Positions 39,077 to 48,002 of a DNA stretch of 64,000 nucleotides are shown here, one piece after another. The stretch's first letter is position 1; each line of letters opens with the position of its first letter. The stretch covers positions 1 through 64,000 of the forward strand of contig NZ_BAUC01000013.1 of NCBI RefSeq assembly GCF_000474215.1, read 5' to 3'. The stretch is from Edwardsiella hoshinae NBRC 105699 = ATCC 33379 (lineage in GTDB: Bacteria; Pseudomonadota; Gammaproteobacteria; Enterobacterales; Enterobacteriaceae). The notes beneath the pieces were generated by a model. The model did no database searches and had not been told where the DNA came from. It was given only the letters and a program-made list of their open reading frames with translations. The position numbers were made by a program, and so were the translations under genes.

Positions 39077-40405
39077 ATGAGTACCAAAGAGCTAAAACGG
39101 GTATTAGGTCGCGCCGACTTGATGGGGATCGCCGTCGGACAGATTATCGGCGCCGGGATTATGTCATTAACCGGTGTCGCCATCGCCATGACCGGACGCT
39201 CGGCCAATTTTGCCTTTCTCATATCCACTCTCTTTGTCATCGCGGCAGCCATTCCACTCGTCTTCGTCAACAGCTGCCTACGCCTGCGCGGCGGCTTCTA
39301 TACCCAGACCAGCATTTTCATCGGCGCTAAATGGTCTGGACTGTATATCATCCAATACGCCATCGGCTGTATCTCCATCTCGCTGTTTACTATCTCACTG
39401 GCACAGTATCTCCACCCTTTTCTGCCTATCGTCAGTGAAAAAAGTCTCGCCATCGGTGTACTGACACTGTTCTTCATCATCAACTATTTTGGCGTAGCCA
39501 ACGCCGCCCGGGTGCAAAAGCTGATGGTGCTGTGTCTGATTAGCGCGTTACTCCTGTTTACCCTGTTCGGCCTATTTAAAATCCAGCCAGGCTTCTTCAG
39601 CGCCCCCGACTTTCTCACCCACGGCATGATCGGCATGCTGCAAACGGCGGCACTGCTGGTCTTCGCCACCGGAGGTGCCGAAGTGATCGTCGATGTCAGC
39701 GGCGAGGCCAAGAATCCCAAACGGGACATTCCACTGGTGATCATCATCTCTACACTGGCTGTGGCTCTGCTCTATGCCCTGCTATGCAGCGTGGCCGCCG
39801 GTGTCCTCCCGGTCGCAGAGGTCGCCGACAAGTCACTCCTCTTGGTTGCCGAAACGATCATGCCACGCCCCCTGTTCATCTACTTTGTCATCTGCGGCGC
39901 CATTTTCGCCCTAGCCACGACCCTGAATGCCAAAATCAGTACCTGCACCAAGCCGATTCTACAGGCCTGTGACGATGGTTGGTTTCCCCGGCGATTGGCC
40001 TATCTGCACCCTCGCTATAAAACGCCGGTCTATCTGCTGATGATTTTCTACCTGATTGGACTAATCCCCATCCTGTTTGACTTTAGTATGAGTACCATCG
40101 CCAGCAGCGTGGTGCTGCTGGCCTACAGCTTTAAGATCGTTCTCGCCTATAAGGTCCTGGACTTACCCCGATTGTTTCCCCAGCAGTATGCCCAGTCACC
40201 CTATCGCGTCTCTCCACTGGCCCTGAAGTGCCTGCTTGCCTTCTCTATGGCGGGCACCGCCTTTCAATGCTATCTGCTGGCAAGCCGCGCCAGCGCCATT
40301 CAGCTATGCGGTTTGCTCAGCGTAATCGTCCTTGGTTTTCTGTATGTCAGTTGGCACTACCCCCATATTGCCAACAGCATCGAGGAGAGCCATGAGAGCG
40401 AATAA
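39077..40405 (+). CDS. APC-superfamily amino acid permease
   Basis: A 442-aa permease with about 12 membrane segments. The N-terminal GIAVGQIIGAGIMSLTGVAI is the APC substrate-binding helix with an unwound GxG region, and EVIVDVSGEAKNPKRDIP is the conserved loop after segment 6. The substrate is unknown; an amino acid or amine is likely. It lies 164 bases after the PLP enzyme and 72 bases before the first flavin oxidoreductase, all on plus, suggesting one unit that imports and processes an amino-acid-like compound. Confidence 0.8.
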   Translation: MSTKELKRVLGRADLMGIAVGQIIGAGIMSLTGVAIAMTGRSANFAFLISTLFVIAAAIPLVFVNSCLRLRGGFYTQTSIFIGAKWSGLYIIQYAIGCISISLFTISLAQYLHPFLPIVSEKSLAIGVLTLFFIINYFGVANAARVQKLMVLCLISALLLFTLFGLFKIQPGFFSAPDFLTHGMIGMLQTAALLVFATGGAEVIVDVSGEAKNPKRDIPLVIIISTLAVALLYALLCSVAAGVLPVAEVADKSLLLVAETIMPRPLFIYFVICGAIFALATTLNAKISTCTKPILQACDDGWFPRRLAYLHPRYKTPVYLLMIFYLIGLIPILFDFSMSTIASSVVLLAYSFKIVLAYKVLDLPRLFPQQYAQSPYRVSPLALKCLLAFSMAGTAFQCYLLASRASAIQLCGLLSVIVLGFLYVSWHYPHIANSIEESHESE

Positions 40406-40477
40406 ATCACGCAATGATCGGACGCGACGCCATCGGTGCGTCACGGTTTCCTCCCGTCGTCCCTCTGGAGGGTTGCC

Positions 40478-42529
40478 ATGAAATACCCCTTGACCTTCTC
40501 CCCCTTGGCGTTAACAGCGCACTGTACGCTAAAAAACCGTCTGTTGAAGAGCGGCCAGTCCACTTGGCTATGGAATCAAGACGGTAGTGCCCAGAATAGC
40601 CGCGCCGCCGATCTGTATGAACGCATCGCCCAAGGCGGCGCCGCTGCCATCATTCTCGGAGGGTGCGCCATCGAAGAGACCCCCGGGATCTACCTAGGAC
40701 TCTGGGACGATAAATTTATTGCTGGCCTCCGCCATCTCGCCCACCGGGTGCAACGCCATGATTGTAAGCTCTTTGCCCAATTTCATCATTCAGGCCCGGC
40801 GGCCTGGCCACGCTTAGGCGCGCCGCCGATCTCGTCGTCGACCCTGAACATCGATGAAATCCCGATGAAACCGCCCTTGGCCAATCCCTGCCAGGGAATG
40901 ACTCGCCAGCAGATCCGCCAGAAGCAACAACAGATCGTCGACGCCTGTGTCCGCGCCGATCGCGCAGGCCTAGACGGCATGGAGATCCATGCCGCCCATG
41001 GTTACCTGCTGAATAGTTTTCTCAGCCGGGTATGGAATCGACGCGATGATGAATATGGCTGCCAAAACGTGGAAAACCGCACCCGTATCGTGCGTGAAAT
41101 TCTGTACGCCGCCCGCCAACGCTGCCGCCCTGAGTTCGTACTGGGCGTACGCATCAACGGACGCGAATACGGTGCCGCAGGTGCCATTACCATTACAGAA
41201 GCGATGGAGAATGCCGTCGCGCTGGAACAGGCTGGCGCCCAATTTATCAACGTTGCAGGCTACGGCTATGGCAATGCGCCTTTTCGTTACTGTCCCGATT
41301 ACTTCCCCTATCCGGAGCCCGATGACTTTATGCTGCCCTACATGGCCAGTTGGCATGACAAAGGGCTGTGGACCGACTCTGCACGCCAGATCCGAAAAGT
41401 GGTGAACGTCGCGGTGATCACCGCAGGAAGAATGGACGAAGATCGGGCGGAGCGTATCCTGCGTGACGGCGATGCGGATCTGATTGGCCTCGGCCGCACG
41501 CTGTGGGCTGACCCCGACTTTCCACGCAAAGTCCTGCAAGGACACCCCGAAGACATCATGCGCTGTACCCGCTGCGCCAGTTGCGAAGATCCGGTCACCC
41601 AGCCGCGCATCTGTCGCGTTAATCCTTCGTTGGGACGCGAGCGCGAACTAGCAATCCTCCCCGCGCCGCACCCCAAACGCATCATGGTGATCGGCGCTGG
41701 CCCGGCTGGTATGGAAGCCGCCCGGGTGGCGGCATTACGTGGTCACCGGGTGACGCTGTACGACCGCGCCCCTGTCCTCGGTGGACGGCTCCGCCTGGCG
41801 GCGATGATAAAAGGGTGCGATGTGGAAAATGTCCTCCCCATTTATGACTGGCTCACGACCCAATTGGCCAAGTCTACGGTGACGCTACGTCTGCGTACGG
41901 AAGTCACGCCGGAACGGGTACAGCGCGAGCAGCCCGATGCCATCGTGCTGGCTAGCAGTGGCGAGTATCCGCTGCCTGCAATTTCCGGTATTGACCTGCC
42001 CCATGTGTTGAGCATCAAACAGCTTGCCAAGCGGGCCATGCTCCCCTTACGCCTGCTCGGCCCCCAGCTATTGGAACGCCTAACCCACTTCTACTTACCG
42101 GTAGGGAAGCGGGTGGTGGTGCTCGGCGGGCAGATAGAGGGATTACAAGGCGCCGTATTCCTACGTAAACGCGGACGTTCGGTCACCGTGGTAGAGTCCG
42201 GCGCACAGGTGGGCAACGGGATCCCGGAACGCTATCTACAGCGTTTACTGCCGTGGCTACAACGTAACGCGGTCACGCTACTCACAGAAACGCGCGTCTT
42301 GTCAATCCAGCGCCATCAGGTCATCGTATGTGACCAGTTGGGACAACGCCACACCCTCCCCTGTGATACGGTCATGGTGCTAATGCCTCAAGTACCGGCT
42401 CGGGATCTGGCGGAGGCCCTCTCTCCCCATGTCGCGGAACTGCATCAGATTGGCTCGGCGTTAGGCGCGGAAAACGGGTTACTGAAGCATGCTTTACTTG
42501 ATGGACGGCGTATCGGTTGCACCTTGTGA
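40478..42529 (+). CDS. Fe-S/flavin NADH:flavin oxidoreductase 1 (2-enoate reductase / BaiCD / FadH superfamily)
   Basis: A 683-aa multidomain oxidoreductase: an Old Yellow Enzyme TIM barrel (1-355), a 4Fe-4S motif (Cys363, Cys366, Cys369, Cys379) and FAD/NAD binding (GAGPAGMEAARVAALRGH, near 406). Relatives reduce C=C bonds of enoates, dienoyl-CoA or bile-acid enones, or demethylate amines. The His pair H171/H174 (EIHAAHGYLL) fits the enoate-reductase type. The usual HxGR is QFHHSGP here, and the Fe-S motif (CX2CX2CX9C) is shorter than the FadH motif I remember. The ATG at 40478 follows GGAGGG. It ends 39 bases from its convergent paralogue. Confidence 0.85.
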   Translation: MKYPLTFSPLALTAHCTLKNRLLKSGQSTWLWNQDGSAQNSRAADLYERIAQGGAAAIILGGCAIEETPGIYLGLWDDKFIAGLRHLAHRVQRHDCKLFAQFHHSGPAAWPRLGAPPISSSTLNIDEIPMKPPLANPCQGMTRQQIRQKQQQIVDACVRADRAGLDGMEIHAAHGYLLNSFLSRVWNRRDDEYGCQNVENRTRIVREILYAARQRCRPEFVLGVRINGREYGAAGAITITEAMENAVALEQAGAQFINVAGYGYGNAPFRYCPDYFPYPEPDDFMLPYMASWHDKGLWTDSARQIRKVVNVAVITAGRMDEDRAERILRDGDADLIGLGRTLWADPDFPRKVLQGHPEDIMRCTRCASCEDPVTQPRICRVNPSLGRERELAILPAPHPKRIMVIGAGPAGMEAARVAALRGHRVTLYDRAPVLGGRLRLAAMIKGCDVENVLPIYDWLTTQLAKSTVTLRLRTEVTPERVQREQPDAIVLASSGEYPLPAISGIDLPHVLSIKQLAKRAMLPLRLLGPQLLERLTHFYLPVGKRVVVLGGQIEGLQGAVFLRKRGRSVTVVESGAQVGNGIPERYLQRLLPWLQRNAVTLLTETRVLSIQRHQVIVCDQLGQRHTLPCDTVMVLMPQVPARDLAEALSPHVAELHQIGSALGAENGLLKHALLDGRRIGCTL

Positions 42530-42568
42530 GCACTAGGTGCCCAGGTACAACGGGCCGTGCTGCCATAC

Positions 42569-44635
42569 TTACAGCCGCACACCGACCTCGCGTCCCTGAG
42601 CGAGAGCATCAACGATTAGGCTGTGCCGAGCGCCGTTCACTGAACCGATCGTATGCACTTCCATCCCGCGGTTGCGCAGGGCATCGGCCAGTTCGGTTGC
42701 CGGGCTCTGCCGGGTCAGCACCAGTACCGAGTGACAGGGCTCGCAGCGGGCTATGCCCGCCTCCGTGACAATATGTACGCCTTGTCGGTCGATACGCTGC
42801 CAGCGGACACCAGTGCACAAGCTGACCCGTGGGTGCTGCCGCAGCCAAGCCAGCGCACGCTCCCGATAACGGGGCGGAATGCCCTCCCCCAGTTGCGCCG
42901 AGGGCTCCAATACGGTGACGCGCTTGCCGCGCTTAGCCAGAAAGATCGCCCCCTGAATGCCCTCGATCTGCCCGCCAAGAATCACGATGCGCCTTCCCAA
43001 TGGCAAGGCGATCCGAGTCAGCCGATTGAGCAAGTCTGGGCCAAACACGCGCAGCGACCAGGCGGCTAGACGCGACAGTGATTTAATGCCCTTAACATTC
43101 CAGCGCTGGATCCCGGGAATAGCTGGCAACGCATAGTTACCGCCAGTGGCTACCACGACGACATCGGGCTGCACGGCCAGCACATCCTCAATCCCCATCG
43201 GACGGTTCAAACGGATATCAATACCGGTCCCATTGGCGACCTGATACGTCAGATACTCTAATAATGGGTGGACATCTTCGACCTCGCGCCCCTTGATCAT
43301 CGACGCTAACCATAACCGCCCGCCAAGGCGCGACGCCGCGTCACACAACGTCACCTGATGGCCGCGTAACGCCGCCACGCGGGCGGCTTCCATACCAGCC
43401 GGGCCAGCGCCGATCACCAGAATATGCCGAGGCAACACCGCCGGCTGAATAGCCAGCTCACGTTCCCGCCCCAGCGCTGGATTCACTCGACAGCGCCGCG
43501 CGGCCCGCGGCGGATCCTCACAGGTCGCGCAGCGGTTACAACGCACAATATCTCGCTCCCGTCCTGCGCGCAGCTTATTAGGAAACGCCGGATCGGCCCA
43601 TAGCATGCGGCCATAGGCGATGATATCCGCCTTCCCTGCCCGTAGCAGTCGCTCCCCGCGCTGTTCATCCATGCATCCTACCGCCACCACCGGAATCGCG
43701 ACATGCGGCTTGATCGCCGCCGCCGCGAAGGCATAGAGTCCGTCCTGAGCATAACGCGTCATATAGGGGCGCATCGCCGCTTCCGGCTCCGGGTAGGGGA
43801 AATAGTCCGGTACATAGGTCATCGGCAACGGGCCAAACCCATAGCCACTCACACTGATATAACAGGCGCCCGCTCGCTCTAAGGTTTGCGCTATCTGGAT
43901 CGATTCTTCCAGCGTCATCGCCCCCTGTGCCATAAACTCCTCACCGTTGATGCGTACGCCGACCGGAAACGCCTCGCCTAACCGCGCCTTGATGCCCCGG
44001 ATTATCTCCACCATCAAACGCGTACGGTTCTCAATGCTTTGGCTACCATACTCATCGTCGCGCCGGTTCCATACCCGACTCAAAAAGCTCTGCAAAAAGT
44101 AGCCGTGGGCGCCATGTACCTCGACCCCATCAAACCCCGCTTGATAGGCGCGCACCGCCGCCGCGATATAACGCTCACGATGCATGGCGATCTCATCGCG
44201 GGTCACGCCGCGGGTGGCGTGCAGATAGGGGGCGGGCGATGGTAGCTCGGCCTGCTCCAGCGTGGCGGCAGCAAAGGGGCGGCCCCCGTGTTCATCACTG
44301 GGCGCGGAGGGGCCAGTGTGATGGAACTGGCAGAATACGACGCAGTCGTGGCGATGCAGCGCCGTCACCAACCGTCGCATTCCGGCGATATACCGATCGT
44401 CGAATAGCGCACCATAGATCCCGCCGGGATGGGCCGGATACCACAAGATCCCGGCGATCACGATCATCCCCGCGCCGCCCTGCGCAATGCTTTCATAGAA
44501 ATCCACCACCCGATCGCTCATCGCATACTCTGCCCCCCAATACATCGTGGACTGCGGTGACTTCATGATGCGGTTTTTCAGCGACAGTGTGGGCGTTAAC
44601 GCCAGCGGTGAGAACAGATGTGTGTATTTGACCAT
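42569..44635 (-). CDS. Fe-S/flavin NADH:flavin oxidoreductase 2 (2-enoate reductase / BaiCD / FadH superfamily)
   Basis: A 688-aa paralogue of the convergent neighbour, with the same domain order. It shares the odd signatures: QFHHTGP, VHGAHGYFLQSFLSRVWNRR, Cys366/369/372/382 and GAGPAGMEAARVAALRGH. The two proteins look related throughout, so they probably arose by duplication and handle related substrates or two successive double bonds. Its start follows AAGGGGAG. A -24/-12 promoter lies about 75 bases upstream on the minus strand, facing away from the promoter of the dehydrogenase operon. Confidence 0.85.
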   Translation of the reverse strand: MVKYTHLFSPLALTPTLSLKNRIMKSPQSTMYWGAEYAMSDRVVDFYESIAQGGAGMIVIAGILWYPAHPGGIYGALFDDRYIAGMRRLVTALHRHDCVVFCQFHHTGPSAPSDEHGGRPFAAATLEQAELPSPAPYLHATRGVTRDEIAMHRERYIAAAVRAYQAGFDGVEVHGAHGYFLQSFLSRVWNRRDDEYGSQSIENRTRLMVEIIRGIKARLGEAFPVGVRINGEEFMAQGAMTLEESIQIAQTLERAGACYISVSGYGFGPLPMTYVPDYFPYPEPEAAMRPYMTRYAQDGLYAFAAAAIKPHVAIPVVAVGCMDEQRGERLLRAGKADIIAYGRMLWADPAFPNKLRAGRERDIVRCNRCATCEDPPRAARRCRVNPALGRERELAIQPAVLPRHILVIGAGPAGMEAARVAALRGHQVTLCDAASRLGGRLWLASMIKGREVEDVHPLLEYLTYQVANGTGIDIRLNRPMGIEDVLAVQPDVVVVATGGNYALPAIPGIQRWNVKGIKSLSRLAAWSLRVFGPDLLNRLTRIALPLGRRIVILGGQIEGIQGAIFLAKRGKRVTVLEPSAQLGEGIPPRYRERALAWLRQHPRVSLCTGVRWQRIDRQGVHIVTEAGIARCEPCHSVLVLTRQSPATELADALRNRGMEVHTIGSVNGARHSLIVDALAQGREVGVRL

Positions 44636-44707
44636 GAAACTCCCCTTACGCTAAACAGCGGGCGATATGAGTGCCGCCCGGCTGGAGGACGGCGGGCGAT
44701 AGGACAA

Positions 44708-44724
44708 ATGCAAGATGTACGCCA
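44708..44724 (-). promoter_or_regulatory. Sigma-54 promoter of oxidoreductase 2
   Basis: The minus strand reads TGGCGTACATCTTGCAT: GG and GC are 10 bases apart, with strong TGGC and TTGCAT boxes. It predicts a leader of about 60 nt before the start codon. Confidence 0.7.
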
Positions 44725-44777
44725 CGCCAACGCCGCGGCGCCCCCCTGCACGCTCACCCCACTGCCTCGCGCTGTCA

Positions 44778-44832
44778 ACGCTCAAAGCGTCGCGTTTTGA
44801 CCTCGCCCCGCGCGACAAATCTGGACGTTTGT
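44778..44832. promoter_or_regulatory. Candidate enhancer (UAS) for the sigma-54 regulator
   Basis: Two inverted repeats (44778-44790, arms ACGCT/AGCGT; 44815-44832, arms ACAAA/TTTGT) lie between the two divergent -24/-12 promoters, 55-135 bp from each. Position fits an upstream activating sequence; identity is inference. Confidence 0.4.
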
Positions 44833-44911
44833 AGACATACAGACTAAAAACGCGCGCTCCTCTGCGAGACGCCCTCACCGCTGGGTGCGGCGCTGCACAT
44901 CGCCGTCCGAC

Positions 44912-44928
44912 TGGTACAAACCTTGCTT
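44912..44928 (+). promoter_or_regulatory. Sigma-54 promoter of the dehydrogenase operon
   Basis: TGGTACAAACCTTGCTT has GG and GC 10 bases apart and nearly full -24 and -12 boxes. The predicted start of transcription is about 65 bases before the first dehydrogenase ATG. Confidence 0.75.
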
Positions 44929-45002
44929 ACCGTGTAAGACGGGGTTCACAGCGGTGCACACGTGCCGCCGGGATGCCGTGCTTACCGCACTGGAGGTGTG
45001 CT

Positions 45003-45752
45003 ATGTCGCGTTTTGCAGAGAAAGTCGCCATTGTCTCCGGCGGCGCACAGGGCATTGGCAAAGCCATTGTCTGCGGGCTATTGCAGGAAGGTGTGCAGGC
45101 GGTGGTGATCGCCGATTGGCAGCCCGAGGCGCTAGCCGCCGTTCAGGCTGAGCTGGGGGAGCGCGTGTTTACCGTTCCCACTGATGTCAGTTGTCAGCAG
45201 GATGTCGCACAGCTGGTCGCGCAAACGCTGGAGCGTTACGGCCATATCGATCTGCTGTTCAACAACGCCGGGATCTGCCGTTACAACCTGTTTTTAGAGG
45301 AGAACGAACAAAACTGGGAAACCACCTTCAACGTTAACGTCAAGGGCATGTTTCTGCTGGGGCAGGCGGTCGCTCGTGCCATGGTAGAGCGCGGCACTCG
45401 CGGGGCTATCGTCAATACGGCCTCGATCGCCTGTGAATTGGTCTCTGCCACCACCGCCGCCTACGCCGCATCCAAAGGCGCGGTAATGCAGTTAACGCGA
45501 GTCATGGCGCTAGAGTTGGCTCAGCATGGCATTCGTGTTAATGCCTTTGGCCCAGGCTCCACACGAACCGACATGACGGCGCAAAGCCGCGCTAACCCAA
45601 AACGTAAGGCGATGTTTATGTCCAAGCTGGTGGATCAACGCTACGGCGAACCCGATGAAATCGCCGCTGTCGCGCTGTTCCTGGCCAGCGACGAAGCCAG
45701 CTTTATCAACGGTGCACTCTATTACGTCGATGGCGGATACCGTGTCCAGTAA
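45003..45752 (+). CDS. Short-chain dehydrogenase/reductase 1
   Basis: A 249-aa classical SDR. The nucleotide motif is VSGGAQGIG (residues 11-19). Asp38 at the end of strand 2 suggests NAD(H). NNAG is at 87-90, and the catalytic Ser141, Tyr154 and Lys158 (YAASK) are complete. Such enzymes oxidise or reduce secondary alcohols and ketones; the substrate is unknown. The ATG at 45003 follows GGAGGTG. It opens the plus-strand operon under the sigma-54 promoter and is followed 30 bases later by a second SDR. Confidence 0.87.
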   Translation: MSRFAEKVAIVSGGAQGIGKAIVCGLLQEGVQAVVIADWQPEALAAVQAELGERVFTVPTDVSCQQDVAQLVAQTLERYGHIDLLFNNAGICRYNLFLEENEQNWETTFNVNVKGMFLLGQAVARAMVERGTRGAIVNTASIACELVSATTAAYAASKGAVMQLTRVMALELAQHGIRVNAFGPGSTRTDMTAQSRANPKRKAMFMSKLVDQRYGEPDEIAAVALFLASDEASFINGALYYVDGGYRVQ

Positions 45753-45782
45753 GCCCCCATTACGTTAAAGGAGAATCATGCC

Positions 45783-46529
45783 ATGACACGTTTTAACGAC
45801 AAGATAGTGCTGGTCACTGGCGGTGCGAGCGGGTTGGGCGAGAATCTGGTACGCCGCCTCGCCCAGGAGGGGGCTCGCATCGCGCTGGCCGATAACGATC
45901 CCCTCGCTGCCCAGGCCGTGTGCGATACCCTGCCCGAGCTCGCCTTTCCCTTCCATTGCGATGTCAGCGATCACGCGTCTGTGAACCAGATGGTCAGCGC
46001 CGTCATCAACCAATTTGGCCGTATCGATATTCTGTTTAACCATGCCGGCATCGGCCTATTCACTCCGTTTCTGGAGATCAGCGAAACGGCCTGGCGCAAA
46101 GTGATCGACGTCAATCTGACCGGTTGTTTCCTGGTCGGCCAGGCGGTAGCGCGCGAAATGGTTCGCTTAGGGATCCGCGGAACCATCGTCAACACGGCGT
46201 CGATAGGCGCGCTACGCGCCACGCCCTACTCCGCCGCCTATGGCCCCAGCAAAGCCGGCGTGGTGCAACTGACTCGCCTGATGTCACTGGAGCTCGCCCC
46301 CCATGGTATTCGGGTCAACGCCGTATGCCCTGGCTCCGCCATCACGCCACTGACGGAGGCGACGCGCAACAACCCCGAAAAATACCAACGCATGCTGAGC
46401 AAATACAGTATGGGGCGCTTCGCCTATCCGGACGAAATCACGAGTGTGATGCTATTTCTCGCCTCGGAGCAAGCCTCCTACGTCCACGGCGATAGCTACA
46501 TCGTTGACAGCGGTTATACCACCCACTAA
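45783..46529 (+). CDS. Short-chain dehydrogenase/reductase 2
   Basis: A 248-aa classical SDR related to its neighbour. TGGASGLG is at 12-19, Asp37 suggests NAD(H), and the catalytic residues are Ser140, Tyr153 and Lys157 (YGPSK). NHAG replaces the usual NNAG at 86-89. Two different SDRs in a row suggest opposite stereochemistry or two oxidation steps on one substrate. The start has AAAGGAG. The next gene begins 24 bases later. Confidence 0.87.
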   Translation: MTRFNDKIVLVTGGASGLGENLVRRLAQEGARIALADNDPLAAQAVCDTLPELAFPFHCDVSDHASVNQMVSAVINQFGRIDILFNHAGIGLFTPFLEISETAWRKVIDVNLTGCFLVGQAVAREMVRLGIRGTIVNTASIGALRATPYSAAYGPSKAGVVQLTRLMSLELAPHGIRVNAVCPGSAITPLTEATRNNPEKYQRMLSKYSMGRFAYPDEITSVMLFLASEQASYVHGDSYIVDSGYTTH

Positions 46530-46553
46530 TCGCCCGACGACGGAGAACGGATC

Positions 46554-47276
46554 ATGATTACACGTATGGGGATCGTTACGCGGCGGCAGGATCTCAACCA
46601 AGAGCGATTTCTTCATCACTGGCGTGAGGTGCATGCCCCGATCGTCTGCGCCATGACGGGGCTCCGCCGCTACCAGCAAAACCGCGTCATCGACTGCCGT
46701 CAACACGGTATTCACTTCGCCCAAGACGAGCATGACACGCTGAAAGTCGACGGTTTTTCCGAGCTGTGGTTTGACGATCTGCATGCCATGCAGCGCGGGA
46801 TTGCCTCTCAAGCGGCCGCCGCCCAAGCCGATCTCTCGCTGTTCGCTCAGACGTGTCCGGTGGTGATCTTGCTTAAGCGCGCAGTCGTTACCTTGCCGAC
46901 TCCGCCCTCAGCCAACTGGATTAAACGCATTACCTTCCTACGGCGCCGAGCGGAGATAAGCGCGGAAACATTCCAAAACGCGTGGTTTGGCCCCCACGCC
47001 GAGATGGTCAAACAGATGCCCGGCGTCATCGGCTATAACCAGAACATGATTGTGGATCGCTGGATAAATGGCGTATCCGTGCCGTATGAAGACTACCCCT
47101 ATGATGGGATTGTCGAATTTTGGTTTGCCGACCTGGCTAGTCTGGAAGCCAGCTTTGCCTCACCCGCCTATGCACAAACCGCCGCCCATGGACAGACCTT
47201 CATCGCCACCATGACCACCTTTCTCGTCGAAACCACGTCTATCTTAGACCGCGCGCCATTGGAGAGCACACCATGA
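46554..47276 (+). CDS. Tandem EthD-domain protein 1
   Basis: A 240-aa protein made of two ferredoxin-like (dimeric alpha+beta barrel, EthD-type) domains: about 1-110 (RQDLNQERFLHHWREVHAPI) and about 118-230 (RRAEISAETFQNAWFGPHAEM). EthD-like proteins occur in catabolic clusters; some act as small lyases, isomerases or dehydratases, many are uncharacterised. The tandem form could make a barrel within one chain. Its stop overlaps the next start by four bases (ATGA). The role here is unknown. Confidence 0.75.
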   Translation: MITRMGIVTRRQDLNQERFLHHWREVHAPIVCAMTGLRRYQQNRVIDCRQHGIHFAQDEHDTLKVDGFSELWFDDLHAMQRGIASQAAAAQADLSLFAQTCPVVILLKRAVVTLPTPPSANWIKRITFLRRRAEISAETFQNAWFGPHAEMVKQMPGVIGYNQNMIVDRWINGVSVPYEDYPYDGIVEFWFADLASLEASFASPAYAQTAAHGQTFIATMTTFLVETTSILDRAPLESTP

Positions 47277-47965
47277 TCACCTGCTGGGAATTACTTACGC
47301 GCAGCCAGATGTCACAAACCGATACGCTTTCCCTTACCCACCACGATCCGCGCATCGCCGCACAGAGCTTCCCTCTACTGCGTCGTCTAGTACGGCACCG
47401 CGTGATCGACGCAGAACAGCGTGGCGTCGACTTCCCTCGCTGCCCTGTCGATGCCGATCTGTTGCTGGAAATAGAGTGCGATGATCTGTTTCAGTTGATG
47501 CAGGCTGACGACACAGCGCCGCTGCAAACACTGAGGCGCATGAATGCGCTGGAGGCGACCCAGCCCCCATCCATCCGCTTGATCACCCTGAAAAATAGCA
47601 TTATCCCCATACCAGACAATGTTCCCTCACTGCTTAAACGCGTCTCGTTTATTCAGCGTCGTCCGGAGATCACGCCCCAACAGTTCCGCCATGAATGGTG
47701 GAATATCCACGGTGATTATGTGCGTGATTTTAAAGGCGTTCGCGGCTATCAGCAAAGTCTGATCCTAGGACGCAGCCTCGCCGGGCGCAACTGTAGCTAC
47801 GATGAGGTTGCCATCGATGGCATTGTCGAACTCTATTTCGACGATCTGTCTGCCCTAGAGGCCGATTTTGCTTCAGAGGCCGGACAACGGGCGCAACACC
47901 ATGGACACCGCTTTCTACGGGCCGTCTCGACCTATCTGGTAGAACAAGATCGGCTCATTCCCTAA
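47273..47965 (+). CDS. Tandem EthD-domain protein 2, degenerate first domain
   Basis: A 230-aa partner of the previous protein. The second half (about 120-228, RRPEITPQQFRHEWWNIHGDYV ... GVRGYQQSLI) is a clear EthD-type domain. The first half keeps the layout but lacks the (R)xxxLxxExFxxHW signature. The pair may form a heteromer with one active site lost. It is translationally coupled to protein 1 and followed 37 bases later by an MFS transporter. Confidence 0.72.
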   Translation: MITCWELLTRSQMSQTDTLSLTHHDPRIAAQSFPLLRRLVRHRVIDAEQRGVDFPRCPVDADLLLEIECDDLFQLMQADDTAPLQTLRRMNALEATQPPSIRLITLKNSIIPIPDNVPSLLKRVSFIQRRPEITPQQFRHEWWNIHGDYVRDFKGVRGYQQSLILGRSLAGRNCSYDEVAIDGIVELYFDDLSALEADFASEAGQRAQHHGHRFLRAVSTYLVEQDRLIP

Positions 47966-48002
47966 CCGGATCCGCCATGCGACATACAGGCTGGGAGGTG
48001 CT

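Larger units (their letters stand above)
44636..45002. other. Divergent regulatory region of the sigma-54 cluster
   Basis: 367 bases between oxidoreductase 2 (minus) and the first dehydrogenase (plus). It carries one sigma-54-type promoter for each direction and, between them, inverted repeats that could bind the cluster's enhancer-binding protein: ACGCTCAAAGCGT at 44778-44790 and an ACAAA/TTTGT pair at 44815-44832. Confidence 0.7.

Noticed and set aside
42569-44568. Various plus-strand frames opposite oxidoreductase 2
   Set aside because: They are short shadows without start signals or family features.
40478-44635. Naming the two flavoenzymes fadH
   Set aside because: Domain order is shared with FadH, but the active-site and cysteine motifs differ and there are two copies in an accessory cluster; a family-level call is all that is supported.
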